64,000 nt of DNA from Halosimplex carlsbadense 2-9-1 (GTDB taxonomy: Archaea > Halobacteriota > Halobacteria > Halobacteriales > Haloarculaceae). The position numbers and the translations under genes were made by a program. The DNA lies in the NCBI RefSeq assembly GCF_000337455.1, contig NZ_AOIU01000011.1:60399-124398 (forward strand). The letters are read 5' to 3'. Positions 27,821-35,793 of this stretch are shown here, in pieces. Every line of letters begins with the position of its first letter. Position 1 is the stretch's first letter. Below the pieces are notes generated by a model, which did not search any database, was not told the origin of the DNA, and saw nothing but the letters and a program-made list of their open reading frames with translations.

Positions 27821-28390
27821 GTGACGCTCCGCTCGGTCGCCGTCGAGACCTACCGGAGCGCGCTCCCCCCGTTGCTGGTCAGCGCCCTCGGCGGCCTGCT
27901 CGCCGGCGCCATCCTCGGTCGGATGGAGGGCGAACTCGCCGCGGTACCCGGACTGCTGGTCGTCGTTCCGGCGTTCCTGGCGATCCGCGGGAGCGTCTAC
28001 GGCTCGCTGGGCTCGCGGCTATCGAGCGCGCTCCATCAGGGGCTCGTCGAGCCGCGGTTGGCCTACGACGACCGGCTCGCACGCGCCGTCGTCGCCGCCC
28101 TGCTCAACGGGCTGGCGGCGAGTCTCGTCGCGGCGACGCTGGCCGTCGGATTGCTCCGCGTACTCGGGCGGTCGGTCGCCCCGTGGCCGACGCTCGCGCT
28201 GATCGCGCTCGCCGGGGCAGCGATGGCCGGCGTCGCCCTCGTCGGGACCATCCTGGTCGTCGTCTTCGTCGGCTACCGTCGCGGCGCCAACCCCGACGAT
28301 CTGGTTGGCCCGGCAGTGACCACGGCCGGCGACGTGTTCGGCATGGCCGCGCTCTTTCTCGCCACCCGGCTCGCCCTCGCCGTGAGTTGA
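27821..28390 (+). CDS. MgtE/SLC41-like membrane half-protein 2
   Basis: A 189-aa paralogue of the preceding half, with the same five-helix plan. VVPAFLAIRGSVYGSLGSRLSSALHQG aligns with the pore segment of half 1, and NPDDLVGPAVTTAGDVFG with its second pore motif. Two non-identical halves probably assemble as a heterodimer, as in SLC41 proteins where both repeats are in one chain. The GTG start is supported by a strong SD. The gene follows half 1 by 55 nt. Confidence 0.85.
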   Translation: MTLRSVAVETYRSALPPLLVSALGGLLAGAILGRMEGELAAVPGLLVVVPAFLAIRGSVYGSLGSRLSSALHQGLVEPRLAYDDRLARAVVAALLNGLAASLVAATLAVGLLRVLGRSVAPWPTLALIALAGAAMAGVALVGTILVVVFVGYRRGANPDDLVGPAVTTAGDVFGMAALFLATRLALAVS

Positions 28391-28574
28391 TCGGTGGGTG
28401 TCCGTGCTCGGAGGGCGCCGAGCGTTCGAGCCACCACGGCTACAGCGACCGCGCCCATCCACTCGATCGCGACCGCAGACAGCGTGAAAGCCCCGACCGT
28501 CTCGACTCGCGCGGCTCGCTGCGCTCCTCGGGCTTCGCCCTGCGGTGCTTACTTCCCCGGGCTTCGTCGAGACG

Positions 28575-28644
28575 GTCGCCCCTTTCATTCCCGCCCGCAC
28601 AGACTGGTCGATCAGCCGACGCGGGTGGGAATGAAAGGGGCGAC
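28575..28644. repeat. Central inverted repeat, 24-bp arms, 22-nt loop
   Basis: The arms 28575-28598 and 28621-28644 differ at one position only; the core is GCCCCTTTCATTCCC. It is too long for an ordinary intrinsic terminator and is the core of the larger palindrome. Confidence 0.75.
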
Positions 28645-28773
28645 GCGTTCGACCCGGCCCGGACGACGCAAGCACCGCAGCCCGGAGTCATCGTGAGCGG
28701 AGCGAGCGATGACTCCGGGCGAGGAGCGCAGCGAGGCCCGGACGGTCGAACGCGGCGGGGCTTTCACGCTGTT

Positions 28774-28842
28774 TGCGGTTCCTGCGGTTCCTGCGGTTCC
28801 TGCGGTTCCTGCGGTTCCTGCGGTTCCTGCGGTTCCTGCGGT
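28774..28842 (+). repeat. Tandem repeat of the 9-mer TGCGGTTCC, seven full copies plus TGCGGT
   Basis: Seven perfect copies run from 28774 to 28836 followed by a 6-nt partial copy. The array sits in the right outer arm of the palindromic element, where the left arm has a single TGCGGT equivalent, so it looks like local expansion. Confidence 0.9.
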
Positions 28843-28948
28843 CGAGATGGCTCCGAGGGCGGTGACGCAGACCACACACTACCCACATCCACACCATCTC
28901 CGACTCGCACACGAAACCTCGAAGTAGGACGGATGCAAAGCCCCGCGT

Positions 28949-29170
28949 ATGGTAACTCTCGCAGAGTCGGCGACGGAGCTCGTCGACAGTATCGTCCAGA
29001 TGCCGAGCGAGTTCGCGGAAGTGGCGGCGCACGACCCGCTGAACTACGTCCTGATCGCCTTCGGCGCCCTGTTCGTCGCCGGCGCCTCTGCGGTGTTCGG
29101 GTATCTCTCGCTGGGCGCCGTTCTCTCGCTGATCACCGTCGACAGCTCGCCGCCGCCGGAAGCGCGATAG
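28949..29170 (+). CDS. Small single-pass membrane protein
   Basis: A 73-aa protein. Residues 1-30 are amphipathic and acidic (MVTLAESATELVDSIVQMPSEF). Residues about 33-62 are one long hydrophobic segment, possibly two short helices with a Gly break, and a short Pro-rich tail ends the chain. The family is not recognised; the composition and codon pattern are haloarchaeal. The start is the only ATG in the frame after the repeat region. Confidence 0.6.
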   Translation: MVTLAESATELVDSIVQMPSEFAEVAAHDPLNYVLIAFGALFVAGASAVFGYLSLGAVLSLITVDSSPPPEAR

Positions 29171-29197
29171 CCAGCGCGGGTCTCCGGTTTTCTCGTC

Positions 29198-30160
29198 TCA
29201 GTCCATCTCGCCCAGTAGCTCGATAGCTCGCTCGACGTCGGGGCCGAGCGGCGACGCCGCGACGAAGCTGTCGGCGTACTCCAGCACCGCGTCGATCTCC
29301 GATTCGATGTCCTCGGGCGAGCCGGCGATGCAGAAGGCGTCGAGCATCGCGTCGGTGACCTTCCCGGCGGCCTCCCGGAACTCGCCGGCCGATACCGCCT
29401 CACCGACCTCGTTCGCGGCCGCGCGGTCGATGTCGTGGCGTTCGAGCACCGGCGGGGGCGCGCCGCCGGCGACGAACGCGACCGGGAACCGCGCTTCCTC
29501 GCGGGCGGCCTCGGCGTCTTCGGCCACACTGACCGAGGCGTAGGCAGCGAAGTCGAAGTCGCCGCGATGGTCGGGCCGCTCGTCGAGCCCCTCGGCGACA
29601 CGGTCGCTGGCCCACGCGTAGTCGCGGGGGTGAGCGCCGTTGTAGAGGGCGCCGTCGGCGTGTTTGGCGGCCATGCGGGTCATGTGGGGTCCCTGGGCGC
29701 CGACGTACACCGGAATCTCGCCGGCGTCGTAGTTGAGGCCGGCGTCGTCGGCTGCGAAGGTGCCGTCGTGGTCGACGCGCTCGCCGTCCCACAGACGCTG
29801 GGCGACCTTGAACGTCTCCAGCACCCGTCGAAGGGGGCTGTCCGGGTCGATACCGAGGTTCGCGAGCGTCGAGGCGTCACCGGGGCCGACGCCGAAGACG
29901 CCGCGGCCGTCGCTGTACTCGTCGAGGGTGGCCATCCGCGAGGCGAGCGTGACCGGATGGGTCTCGTAGGGGTTAGCGACGCCCGGCCCCACGCCGATGT
30001 CGTCGGTCTCGCCGGCGATCGCCGTGAGCGCCGCGAACTGGTCGCGGTTGTTGTAGTGGTGGCTGACGAACGCGGTATCGAAGCCGACCGACTCCGCGGT
30101 CGCGCCCAGCTGTGCCATCGTCGAGACCGGATGCTCCGGCGTGAGTTCTATCGCTCTCAT
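29198..30160 (-). CDS. F420-dependent methylene-tetrahydromethanopterin reductase-like (Mer/LLM family)
   Basis: A 320-aa luciferase-like TIM-barrel flavin/F420 oxidoreductase. The N-terminus MRAIELTPEHPV, the F420-contact region FVSHHYNNRDQF (residues 31-42), GVGPGVANPYETHP (about 56-69) and FGVGPGDASTLANLGID fit Mer-like proteins. Haloarchaea do not make methane; here the enzyme would reduce methylene-tetrahydrofolate (pterin) or another substrate using F420H2. Its ATG overlaps the stop of cofE by 4 nt, so enzyme and cofactor-maturation gene are cotranslated. Confidence 0.88.
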   Translation of the reverse strand: MRAIELTPEHPVSTMAQLGATAESVGFDTAFVSHHYNNRDQFAALTAIAGETDDIGVGPGVANPYETHPVTLASRMATLDEYSDGRGVFGVGPGDASTLANLGIDPDSPLRRVLETFKVAQRLWDGERVDHDGTFAADDAGLNYDAGEIPVYVGAQGPHMTRMAAKHADGALYNGAHPRDYAWASDRVAEGLDERPDHRGDFDFAAYASVSVAEDAEAAREEARFPVAFVAGGAPPPVLERHDIDRAAANEVGEAVSAGEFREAAGKVTDAMLDAFCIAGSPEDIESEIDAVLEYADSFVAASPLGPDVERAIELLGEMD

Positions 30161-30999
30161 TCTGAATCACCGTCGGATGCGTCGTCGCCGTCACCGCCTT
30201 CCGCGCCGCCGTCGCCGTCCGCGCCGCTACCGCTGTCGCGCAGTCGCTGCTTGTCGTACTCCCACTCGCGCAGGGCGTCGCGGACGTAGTCGCCCTGGGG
30301 CGAGCGAAAGAGGCCGTCGTGGGGCTCGTGGCCGCCGAACTCGAACCCCCGGACGACGACGACGGGGAGGCCGTCGTCGCCCTCGCCGGTGAGGAGATTG
30401 GCGGCGGCGGCGAGTTCGTCGACGACCGCCTCGACCGTGACGCCGAGTTCGCGGCCGTCGCGGTCCGATTCGCCGCGCCAGTCGCGGGCCGCGGGCATGC
30501 CCGCCCAGCCGAGGGCGACGCCGCGCTGGCCCTGCCGGAACGGGCGTCCCGAGGTGTCGGTGACGACAACCGGTGCGTCGAGCGTCTCCGCGATGCGCTC
30601 GGCGCTCGCGGAGGGGTCCTCGGGGAGGAGGAGCAGATCCGAGTCGGGCACGTTCGAGCGGTCGATACCGGCGTTGACCGTGACGTGACCGAACCGCGTC
30701 ACGGCGAGCATGAGCGGTTCCTCGGTGAGCAGCTCCTCGCTCTCCGAGAGGACGGCCTGGGCGAAGCGAGGGTCTTTCTCCTCGTCGGCGAGGTCGCCGA
30801 TGCGCTCGGCGATGCGCTGCGCCCGCGGGCCGGGGTCGAACTCGGCCAGGTCGACCCCGCGGCCCTCGGCCTTCGAGACGATAGAGTGGGAGATACAGAC
30901 CACGTCGCCCGCCCGGAGGTCGACGCGCTCGGCGACGAGTTCGCCCACGTCGTCGCCGGGGCGGACCTCGGGGAGGCCGTCGACCGCGAACAGTTCCAT
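30157..30999 (-). CDS. cofE: Coenzyme F420-0:L-glutamate ligase
   Basis: GTP-dependent ligase adding gamma-linked Glu to F420-0. Length is 280 aa against about 250 for most family members; the extra is an acidic Gly/Asp/Ala tail from about residue 252. Core motifs are CISHSIVSKAEGR (about 35-47), VTDTSGRPFRQGQ and GVALGWAGMPAARDWRG, the metal/GTP-binding segment typical of CofE. A CTTTTG box lies 27 nt before the ATG. It is the first gene of an operon with the Mer-like gene. Confidence 0.94.
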   Translation of the reverse strand: MELFAVDGLPEVRPGDDVGELVAERVDLRAGDVVCISHSIVSKAEGRGVDLAEFDPGPRAQRIAERIGDLADEEKDPRFAQAVLSESEELLTEEPLMLAVTRFGHVTVNAGIDRSNVPDSDLLLLPEDPSASAERIAETLDAPVVVTDTSGRPFRQGQRGVALGWAGMPAARDWRGESDRDGRELGVTVEAVVDELAAAANLLTGEGDDGLPVVVVRGFEFGGHEPHDGLFRSPQGDYVRDALREWEYDKQRLRDSGSGADGDGGAEGGDGDDASDGDSE

Positions 31000-31113
31000 A
31001 CCCGCTCTGGGGGGTGGCCCGGCAAAAGCGCCCCGCTACGAGCAGGCCTCGCCCGGGTCGGTGACGGGCGCCGATCCGAAACCCTGGTAGGTCGCCGCCG
31101 CACAGGCCAGTCC

Positions 31114-31956
31114 ATGTCCGACGACTCCGCGGGCGCCGACGCCCTCGGCGACCCTGCAGCCGACGCCGCGACGCTCGCCGACACCGCCGTCCTGGCGGTC
31201 GAGGCCGGCGGCGACTACCTCCGCGAGGCCTTCGCGAACGGCGGGACGCCCGCCGACTACACCGCCACGGATGTCAAAGCCGAGGCCGACCGCGAGGCCG
31301 AGCGGCGCGTCCTCGACGCTATCGCCGACGTCCACCCCGACCACCGGATCTCCGCCGAGGAATCGGGCGACCACGACGGCGACGGGGGCTACCGCTGGGT
31401 GGTCGATGCCCTCGACGGCACGAACAATTTCGCCGCCGGTATCCCCACCTTCGGCGTCGCAGCGACGGCCTGCGAGCGGGCCGGGCCGGGCGGTCCGGAG
31501 AACGAACCGGTCGCCACCGCGGTCCACGTGCCGGTCCTCGACGACACCTACGTCGCGACTCGGGGCGGGGGTGTCCGGTACAACGGCGATCCGGCGGCGG
31601 TGACCGACGGGACGACGCTCCCCCCGGCGAAGGCGACCGTCGCGACGATCATCGGCCCCGAAGTCGTCTCGGGCGGCGCCGAGCGCCGCGAGTGGGACGC
31701 CGTCGTCGACGCCGTCGGCGAGGTCCCCAAACGGGTCGTCCAGACGTGGGCGCCCGTGGTCTACTGGGGGCTGCTCGCCCGCGGGAAGCTGGAGGGGTTC
31801 GTCTGTTACTACCCGGCCGAACGCGAGCAGGTCGCCGGCTCGCTGCTCGCGCTGGAGGCCGGCGCCGTGGCTCGCGCGGAGGGCCCGCTGACCGTCTTCG
31901 GTGCCGACCGGGAGATCCGCGACGCGCTGTTCGACGCCGCCACCGACGCGCTCTGA
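31114..31956 (+). CDS. Inositol monophosphatase / FBPase IV family phosphatase
   Basis: Mg2+-dependent, Li+-sensitive-type sugar phosphatase, 280 aa. Metal ligands are Glu82-Glu83 in ISAEESG and Asp98/Asp101 in VVDALDGTNNF (residues 97-106). The late WAPVVYWGLLARGKLEGFVC segment aligns with the family's second metal motif, although the usual WD-x-AA signature there is divergent (WAPVVYWG). It could be archaeal IMPase, FBPase or suhB-like; in haloarchaea the substrate is usually unproven. It is divergent from cofE with about 115 bp between. Confidence 0.86.
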   Translation: MSDDSAGADALGDPAADAATLADTAVLAVEAGGDYLREAFANGGTPADYTATDVKAEADREAERRVLDAIADVHPDHRISAEESGDHDGDGGYRWVVDALDGTNNFAAGIPTFGVAATACERAGPGGPENEPVATAVHVPVLDDTYVATRGGGVRYNGDPAAVTDGTTLPPAKATVATIIGPEVVSGGAERREWDAVVDAVGEVPKRVVQTWAPVVYWGLLARGKLEGFVCYYPAEREQVAGSLLALEAGAVARAEGPLTVFGADREIRDALFDAATDAL

Positions 31957-31978
31957 TCTGCCGCCCCAACCGTCCAGC

Positions 31979-32467
31979 TCAGGTCTCGTGAACGGTCACG
32001 TCGATCTCGCCGTCGGCCGCCTCAACGGTCAGCATCGTCGCCCGGTCGGCGGGGGCGGCGCCGGTCGCGCTCCCGGGGTTCAGCACGCGTACGCCGTGAA
32101 CCTCGCGGTCGAACACCCGATGCGTGTGGCCGGCGACGCCGACGCGGGGTTCGTCGGCCTCCTCTCGGACGGCCGTCGAAACCCGGTCTTCCCAGCCGCG
32201 CTTGGAGCCGGTGCCGTGGAGGACGACGAACGTGACGCCGCCGAACTCGACGGCGACCCGCTCGGGGAGGCCGATCGATGGGTCCGTGTTCCCCGCCACC
32301 GCGGTCAGTTCTGGAGCGAGGTCCTGCACGTCGGCGAACGTGCTCTCGGTGTCGAAGTCGCCGGCGTGGACCACGTGGTCGGCCGCGCGGATCCGCTCGC
32401 GGAACGAGTCGGGGATCCGCCGGGCGCGCGATGGGATGTGCGTGTCGCTGATGACGGCGAGTTCCAT
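31979..32467 (-). CDS. YfcE-type metallophosphoesterase
   Basis: A 162-aa phosphodiesterase of the MPE superfamily. All five signature blocks are present: DTH at residues 8-10, GDFD at 36-39, GNTD near 62, HGTGSKRG near 85 and GHTHR near 117, which bind two metals. The compact length is typical of the archaeal YfcE/MJ0936 group with activity on bis(p-nitrophenyl) phosphate. The ATG is the natural start; the longer in-frame region upstream overlaps the divergent Nudix gene's 5' end and is unlike coding sequence. Confidence 0.9.
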   Translation of the reverse strand: MELAVISDTHIPSRARRIPDSFRERIRAADHVVHAGDFDTESTFADVQDLAPELTAVAGNTDPSIGLPERVAVEFGGVTFVVLHGTGSKRGWEDRVSTAVREEADEPRVGVAGHTHRVFDREVHGVRVLNPGSATGAAPADRATMLTVEAADGEIDVTVHET

Positions 32468-32602
32468 GGGATCGACTTCGACCGGGACGCCCAAGTCGGT
32501 TCCCTTCGCGGAGCCCCGTCGGTCGCGCCCGGCTTCCGCCCTCGCGCCGCCCGTCTCTCGCCACCCCGAGGCTGATACGACAGGCGGGCGAACGTCCGAG
32601 CG

Positions 32603-33961
32603 ATGACCGAGAGCGACGAGAGCGACGATGCGGGAACCGACGACCCCATCGAAACCCACGTCGTGACCGTCTTCCTCCGCAACGAGACCGAAGTCTTGCT
32701 CCTCCGTCGGAGCGACGCCGTTGGGTCCTACAGCGGGCGGTGGGGCGGCGTGGCCGGACATGCGGAGGGACACCCCGACGCCGCCGCGCGCCAGGAGATC
32801 CGCGAGGAGACCGGGATCGACCCCGACGCCGAGACCGCGTTGGTCCGGCGGGGCGACCCCTTCGCGGTGGTCGACGACGACCTCGGCCAGCGATGGGTCG
32901 TCCACCCGTACCTCTTCGACTGCACGACCCGAACGGTCGACCCGAACGAGGAGACCGACGAGTTCGAGTGGGTCCCGCCGACGGCGATCCTCCGGCGGGA
33001 GACGGTTCCACGGTTGTGGACCTCTTACGACCGCGTGCGGCCGACCGTCGAGACCGTCGCCGGCGACGCCGAACACGGGTCGGCCTGGATATCGCTGCGC
33101 GCGCTGGAAGTCCTCCGCGACGAGGCGGCGCTCGCGGTCGAGCGGGCGCGCGGAGGCGACGGCGGCGCCGGTATCGGGGACGGCCCCGCGAACTGGGGCG
33201 ACCTCACCGATCTCGCCCGCGAACTGCTCGACGCCCGCCCGTCGATGGCGGTAGTCGAGAACCGCGTCAACCGGGCGATGGACGTCGCCGCCGAGGCGGC
33301 CACGCCGGCGGCACTCGAATCTGCTGCCTTCGAAGGTACCGAACGATCAACGGCCGCAGACGGGGATGCAGCCGCTCTCGCGGCCGAACGACTCCCCGAC
33401 CGGATCGCCACGCTGTCGCGGTCGGGGACGGTCGCGGCGGCTGTCGAGCGGGCGGACCCGGAGGAGGTGTTAGTCGCCGAGTCCCGACCGGGCGGCGAGG
33501 GCGTCGGAACCGCCGAGCGTTTCGCCGCGACCACGGACGCGACGGTGACGCTGACGACCGACGCGGCGCTGGCCGACCGGCTGGCTGCCACGGGCACCGA
33601 GGCGGTCGTGGTCGGTGCGGACACGGTACTCCCCGACGGACGCGTGGTGAACAAGGTCGGGACGCGAGCGGGGGCGGCCGCCGCGGCGAGCGAGGGTCTC
33701 GACTGCTACGTCGTCGCCGCGAGCGACAAGATCGCGGCCGCTGGGACCGGGGAGGGAGCGGGACCGATCGAAGTCGACCGCGAGGAGCGCGACCCGGCGG
33801 AGCTGTACGACGGCGAGGTCCGTTTGCGAGTCGACAATCCGACCTTCGATGTGACGCCGACCCGACTGGTCGACGCCGTCGTAACCGAGAACGGGACGCT
33901 CGATACCGACGGGGTCGCCGAAATCGCCGCCGAACACGCCCGGACAGCCGACTGGGGCTGA
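32603..33961 (+). CDS. Nudix hydrolase fused to an eIF2B-alpha/beta/delta-like domain
   Basis: A 452-aa two-domain protein. The Nudix domain (about residues 17-150) keeps the catalytic core EIREETGI after GHAEGHPD; the box is slightly irregular (Gln for the usual Arg). Residues about 190-445 form an eIF2B-like Rossmann domain with TLSRSGTV and the hallmark GADTV-(6)-NKVGT loop. R15P isomerases of this superfamily use a Cys where TLSRSGTV has Ser, so isomerase activity is doubtful; a regulatory or nucleotide-sugar-sensing role is more likely. The start ATG follows the divergent promoter region shared with the YfcE gene. Confidence 0.85.
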   Translation: MTESDESDDAGTDDPIETHVVTVFLRNETEVLLLRRSDAVGSYSGRWGGVAGHAEGHPDAAARQEIREETGIDPDAETALVRRGDPFAVVDDDLGQRWVVHPYLFDCTTRTVDPNEETDEFEWVPPTAILRRETVPRLWTSYDRVRPTVETVAGDAEHGSAWISLRALEVLRDEAALAVERARGGDGGAGIGDGPANWGDLTDLARELLDARPSMAVVENRVNRAMDVAAEAATPAALESAAFEGTERSTAADGDAAALAAERLPDRIATLSRSGTVAAAVERADPEEVLVAESRPGGEGVGTAERFAATTDATVTLTTDAALADRLAATGTEAVVVGADTVLPDGRVVNKVGTRAGAAAAASEGLDCYVVAASDKIAAAGTGEGAGPIEVDREERDPAELYDGEVRLRVDNPTFDVTPTRLVDAVVTENGTLDTDGVAEIAAEHARTADWG

Positions 33962-33980
33962 GCGGGAGGCCCCTGTGGGG

Positions 33981-34352
33981 TCAGTCGTCCTCGAACACGG
34001 CGTCGGGGAGCGCCTCTCGGACCGGCTCTGGCGTGCGATAGTCGCGGTACTCGACAGTCGCGGTCACGAGGAGAAACACCGCGAGGAGTGCGACACCGGT
34101 CGCCTGCGAGTCGCCCACGTCGGCGCGGTCGAGGGCGTTGTGGAACCAGAAGACGTTCGCCAGCGGTGTCGCGTGGAACTCGTGGGCGTACCGGGCGCCG
34201 GAGGTCGGCAGGAATCGCCAGGCGTCGGGGAGCATCGCCCAGATCCCGCCGCAGACGACCAGCGTCCGCTGGAAGGGGACCCGCGGGACCAGCATCAGGA
34301 CGACCGCGGTGCATGCAGCCCCGACCGCGAAGTGGGTGATAGCCAGCGACAT
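33981..34352 (-). CDS. YdjM/DUF457-like membrane-bound metal-dependent hydrolase homologue, short
   Basis: A 123-aa protein with four hydrophobic segments. Conserved polar residues are ITHFAVGAA at the start, PDAWR (about 42-46), HEFHATPLANVFWFHNALDRAD (about 57-78) and an acidic C-terminus. The His/Asp pattern resembles YdjM/DUF457 proteins, but the molecule is shorter than the usual 160-200 aa, so the call is tentative. The ATG at 34352 gives MSLAITHFAVG; the longer upstream frame is Arg-rich and overlaps the next gene's promoter. Confidence 0.62.
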   Translation of the reverse strand: MSLAITHFAVGAACTAVVLMLVPRVPFQRTLVVCGGIWAMLPDAWRFLPTSGARYAHEFHATPLANVFWFHNALDRADVGDSQATGVALLAVFLLVTATVEYRDYRTPEPVREALPDAVFEDD

Positions 34353-34471
34353 CGTAGACTGTGCCGTCGGTTCGATGTCCCGGTACAACACTCTGTCGGG
34401 GGCGTAGCCGCGTCGGTCCGCGAGGCCGTTCCGCGAAACCGTTTTCACCGGGACCGTCCTCGGATCGACCG

Positions 34472-34786
34472 ATGACGGCCGACGCCACCGCCGACGGAGT
34501 CGCCCAGCGTGTCGTCGTCCGGTACGCGCCGGTCACCGGCCGGATCACCGAGGAACTGGAGACCCCGCGGTACGGGGCCTATCTCCGGCGGGCGGAAGCG
34601 GGACCGGTCGCCACCGGCGACGAGTGGGGACACTTCGTCAGCCGCGGCTGCGGTGCCACCGCGGACGTGACGCTCACCGTCGAAGCCGTCGAAGGCGGCG
34701 ACCGGGTAGGCGAGACGACCGAGTTCGAATTCGCGCCCGCGACGGAGGCCGACGAGGACGCGTCCGCGACCGGGGACGGCGGCTGA
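34472..34786 (+). CDS. Small acidic conserved hypothetical protein
   Basis: A 104-aa soluble protein with no signal or membrane segment and no recognised family. Residues 10-85 alternate short beta strands (RVVVRYAPVT, DVTLTVEAVEGG) with one Cys in SRGCGAT, and a 15-residue acidic tail follows. A GTTTTC box is centred about 28 nt before the ATG, indicating its own leaderless transcript. It lies between two convergent or divergent neighbours and is not in an operon. Confidence 0.65.
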   Translation: MTADATADGVAQRVVVRYAPVTGRITEELETPRYGAYLRRAEAGPVATGDEWGHFVSRGCGATADVTLTVEAVEGGDRVGETTEFEFAPATEADEDASATGDGG

Positions 34787-34798
34787 CCGACTCGGCGC

Positions 34799-35545
34799 TC
34801 AGCGTTCGTCGAGCGCGACCGGGACGCCAGCTTCGGCCACGTCGGCGGCGAACCCCCGGGAGTCCGTTTCCAGCGTGGAAAAGGTGTTGTAGTGGACCGG
34901 GACGACGAGTTCGGGTTCCATCGCGGCGGCGAGCGCCGCGGCCTCGTGGCGGTCCATCGTAAACCGCGGACCGATCGGCGGGCAGAACACCGACACCTCG
35001 ACGTTCTGGTGCGGGCCGAGCGCGTCCGTGTCGCCGGGGTAGAGGACACGCTTGCCCTCCACGTCGACGACGAAGCCACAGCCGAACCCCTCGGGGTGAA
35101 ACGGCGTGCCGTCCGGTCTGGTGTGGGGGCCGTTCTCCTCGTTGTACGCTGGCACCGTCCAGATCGGCACGTCGTCGACGGTCAGCGAGTCCTTGTCGCC
35201 CACCGTCACCACCTCGTAGGGAAGCGAATCCAGCGGCGGGAGTTCGCGGTCCTCGACGCCCTCCTCGATGGCCTCGAAGGCGACGAGCGTCGTGTCCTCG
35301 TTGGCGACGCGTTCGACGCCGTCGGGGTCGTAGTGGTGGACGTGGGTGAGACAGACCACGTCGGCGTCCTCGGGGCGATAGTCCCGTGCGGGTGGGTGGC
35401 CGACCCCGTCGGTGTCCGGCTCCCACTCGCCGGTGAGTACGCCGTATCGCCCCGGGTCGGTGTAGACGACGGTGTCCTCGCCGGCGAACCGCAGCGTGGC
35501 ATAGCCCAGCCACTCGACGGTGATCCCGTCGTGACGCACGGTCAT
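34799..35545 (-). CDS. MBL-fold metallohydrolase (UlaG-like)
   Basis: A 248-aa metallo-beta-lactamase-fold protein. It opens GITVEWLGYATLRF, the typical UlaG/RomA strand. The metal motif is THVHHYDPDG (about residues 74-83); later ligands are YPGDTDALG (about 175) and PVHYNTF (about 217). This group includes L-ascorbate-6-phosphate lactonase and N-acyl-PE phospholipase D-like proteins; the substrate is not deducible. The ATG (MTVRHDG) is supported by a CTTATG box 27-28 nt upstream. Confidence 0.85.
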   Translation of the reverse strand: MTVRHDGITVEWLGYATLRFAGEDTVVYTDPGRYGVLTGEWEPDTDGVGHPPARDYRPEDADVVCLTHVHHYDPDGVERVANEDTTLVAFEAIEEGVEDRELPPLDSLPYEVVTVGDKDSLTVDDVPIWTVPAYNEENGPHTRPDGTPFHPEGFGCGFVVDVEGKRVLYPGDTDALGPHQNVEVSVFCPPIGPRFTMDRHEAAALAAAMEPELVVPVHYNTFSTLETDSRGFAADVAEAGVPVALDER

Positions 35546-35793
35546 TGCTCTCCCTACGCCACCGAGTGCACATAAGTCGGGTGCTTGTCGACCGAACGTG
35601 TGCGTATACGTTCGATCCACACGAATACGCGCCGAACACGTGGACTTTTCACGGGCGACCGCGAACCCGCGGGTGGTGGCGATGACGAGCAGTTACCCCC
35701 ACTGAGCCCCTTGTGACGAGGACTTTCACCGAGCCACCGTCTCACGCCCGCGAGCGGTGGCGCTGGAAAACCAGTGTGAGACGCTGACGACGG

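Larger units (their letters stand above)
28466..28851. repeat. Nested palindromic element (MITE-like or structured RNA)
   Basis: The outer arms CAGCGTGAAAGCCCCG (28480-28495) and its exact reverse complement (28756-28771) enclose 260 bp. Inside, GGCTCGCTGCGCTCCTCG-type sequence on the left pairs with GAGGAGCGCAGCGAG on the right, and CTGCGGTGCTT pairs with AAGCACCGCAG. At the centre is the 24-bp hairpin 28575-28644. The whole can fold as one long imperfect hairpin. No transposase is present. Confidence 0.7.
28391..28948. other. 558-bp intergenic region dominated by a nested palindromic element
   Basis: No protein-coding frame is credible. The region contains outer inverted repeats, an inner 24-bp hairpin and a 9-bp tandem array, described separately. 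The last 100 bp lead into the small membrane protein gene at 28949 and show no clear TATA at -27. Confidence 0.6.

Noticed and set aside
28774-28842. Candidate CRISPR or protein-coding repeat
   Set aside because: The units are contiguous 9-mers with no spacers, so it is not a CRISPR; the Cys-Gly-Ser and Val-Pro-Ala readings in the frames are mere translations of the tandem array.
28466-28851. An insertion sequence with an encoded transposase
   Set aside because: No ORF of transposase length or DDE/HUH motif lies within or near the inverted repeats.
32603-33961. Call as ribose-1,5-bisphosphate isomerase
   Set aside because: The catalytic Cys position is Ser and the protein carries a Nudix domain, so only the superfamily was named.
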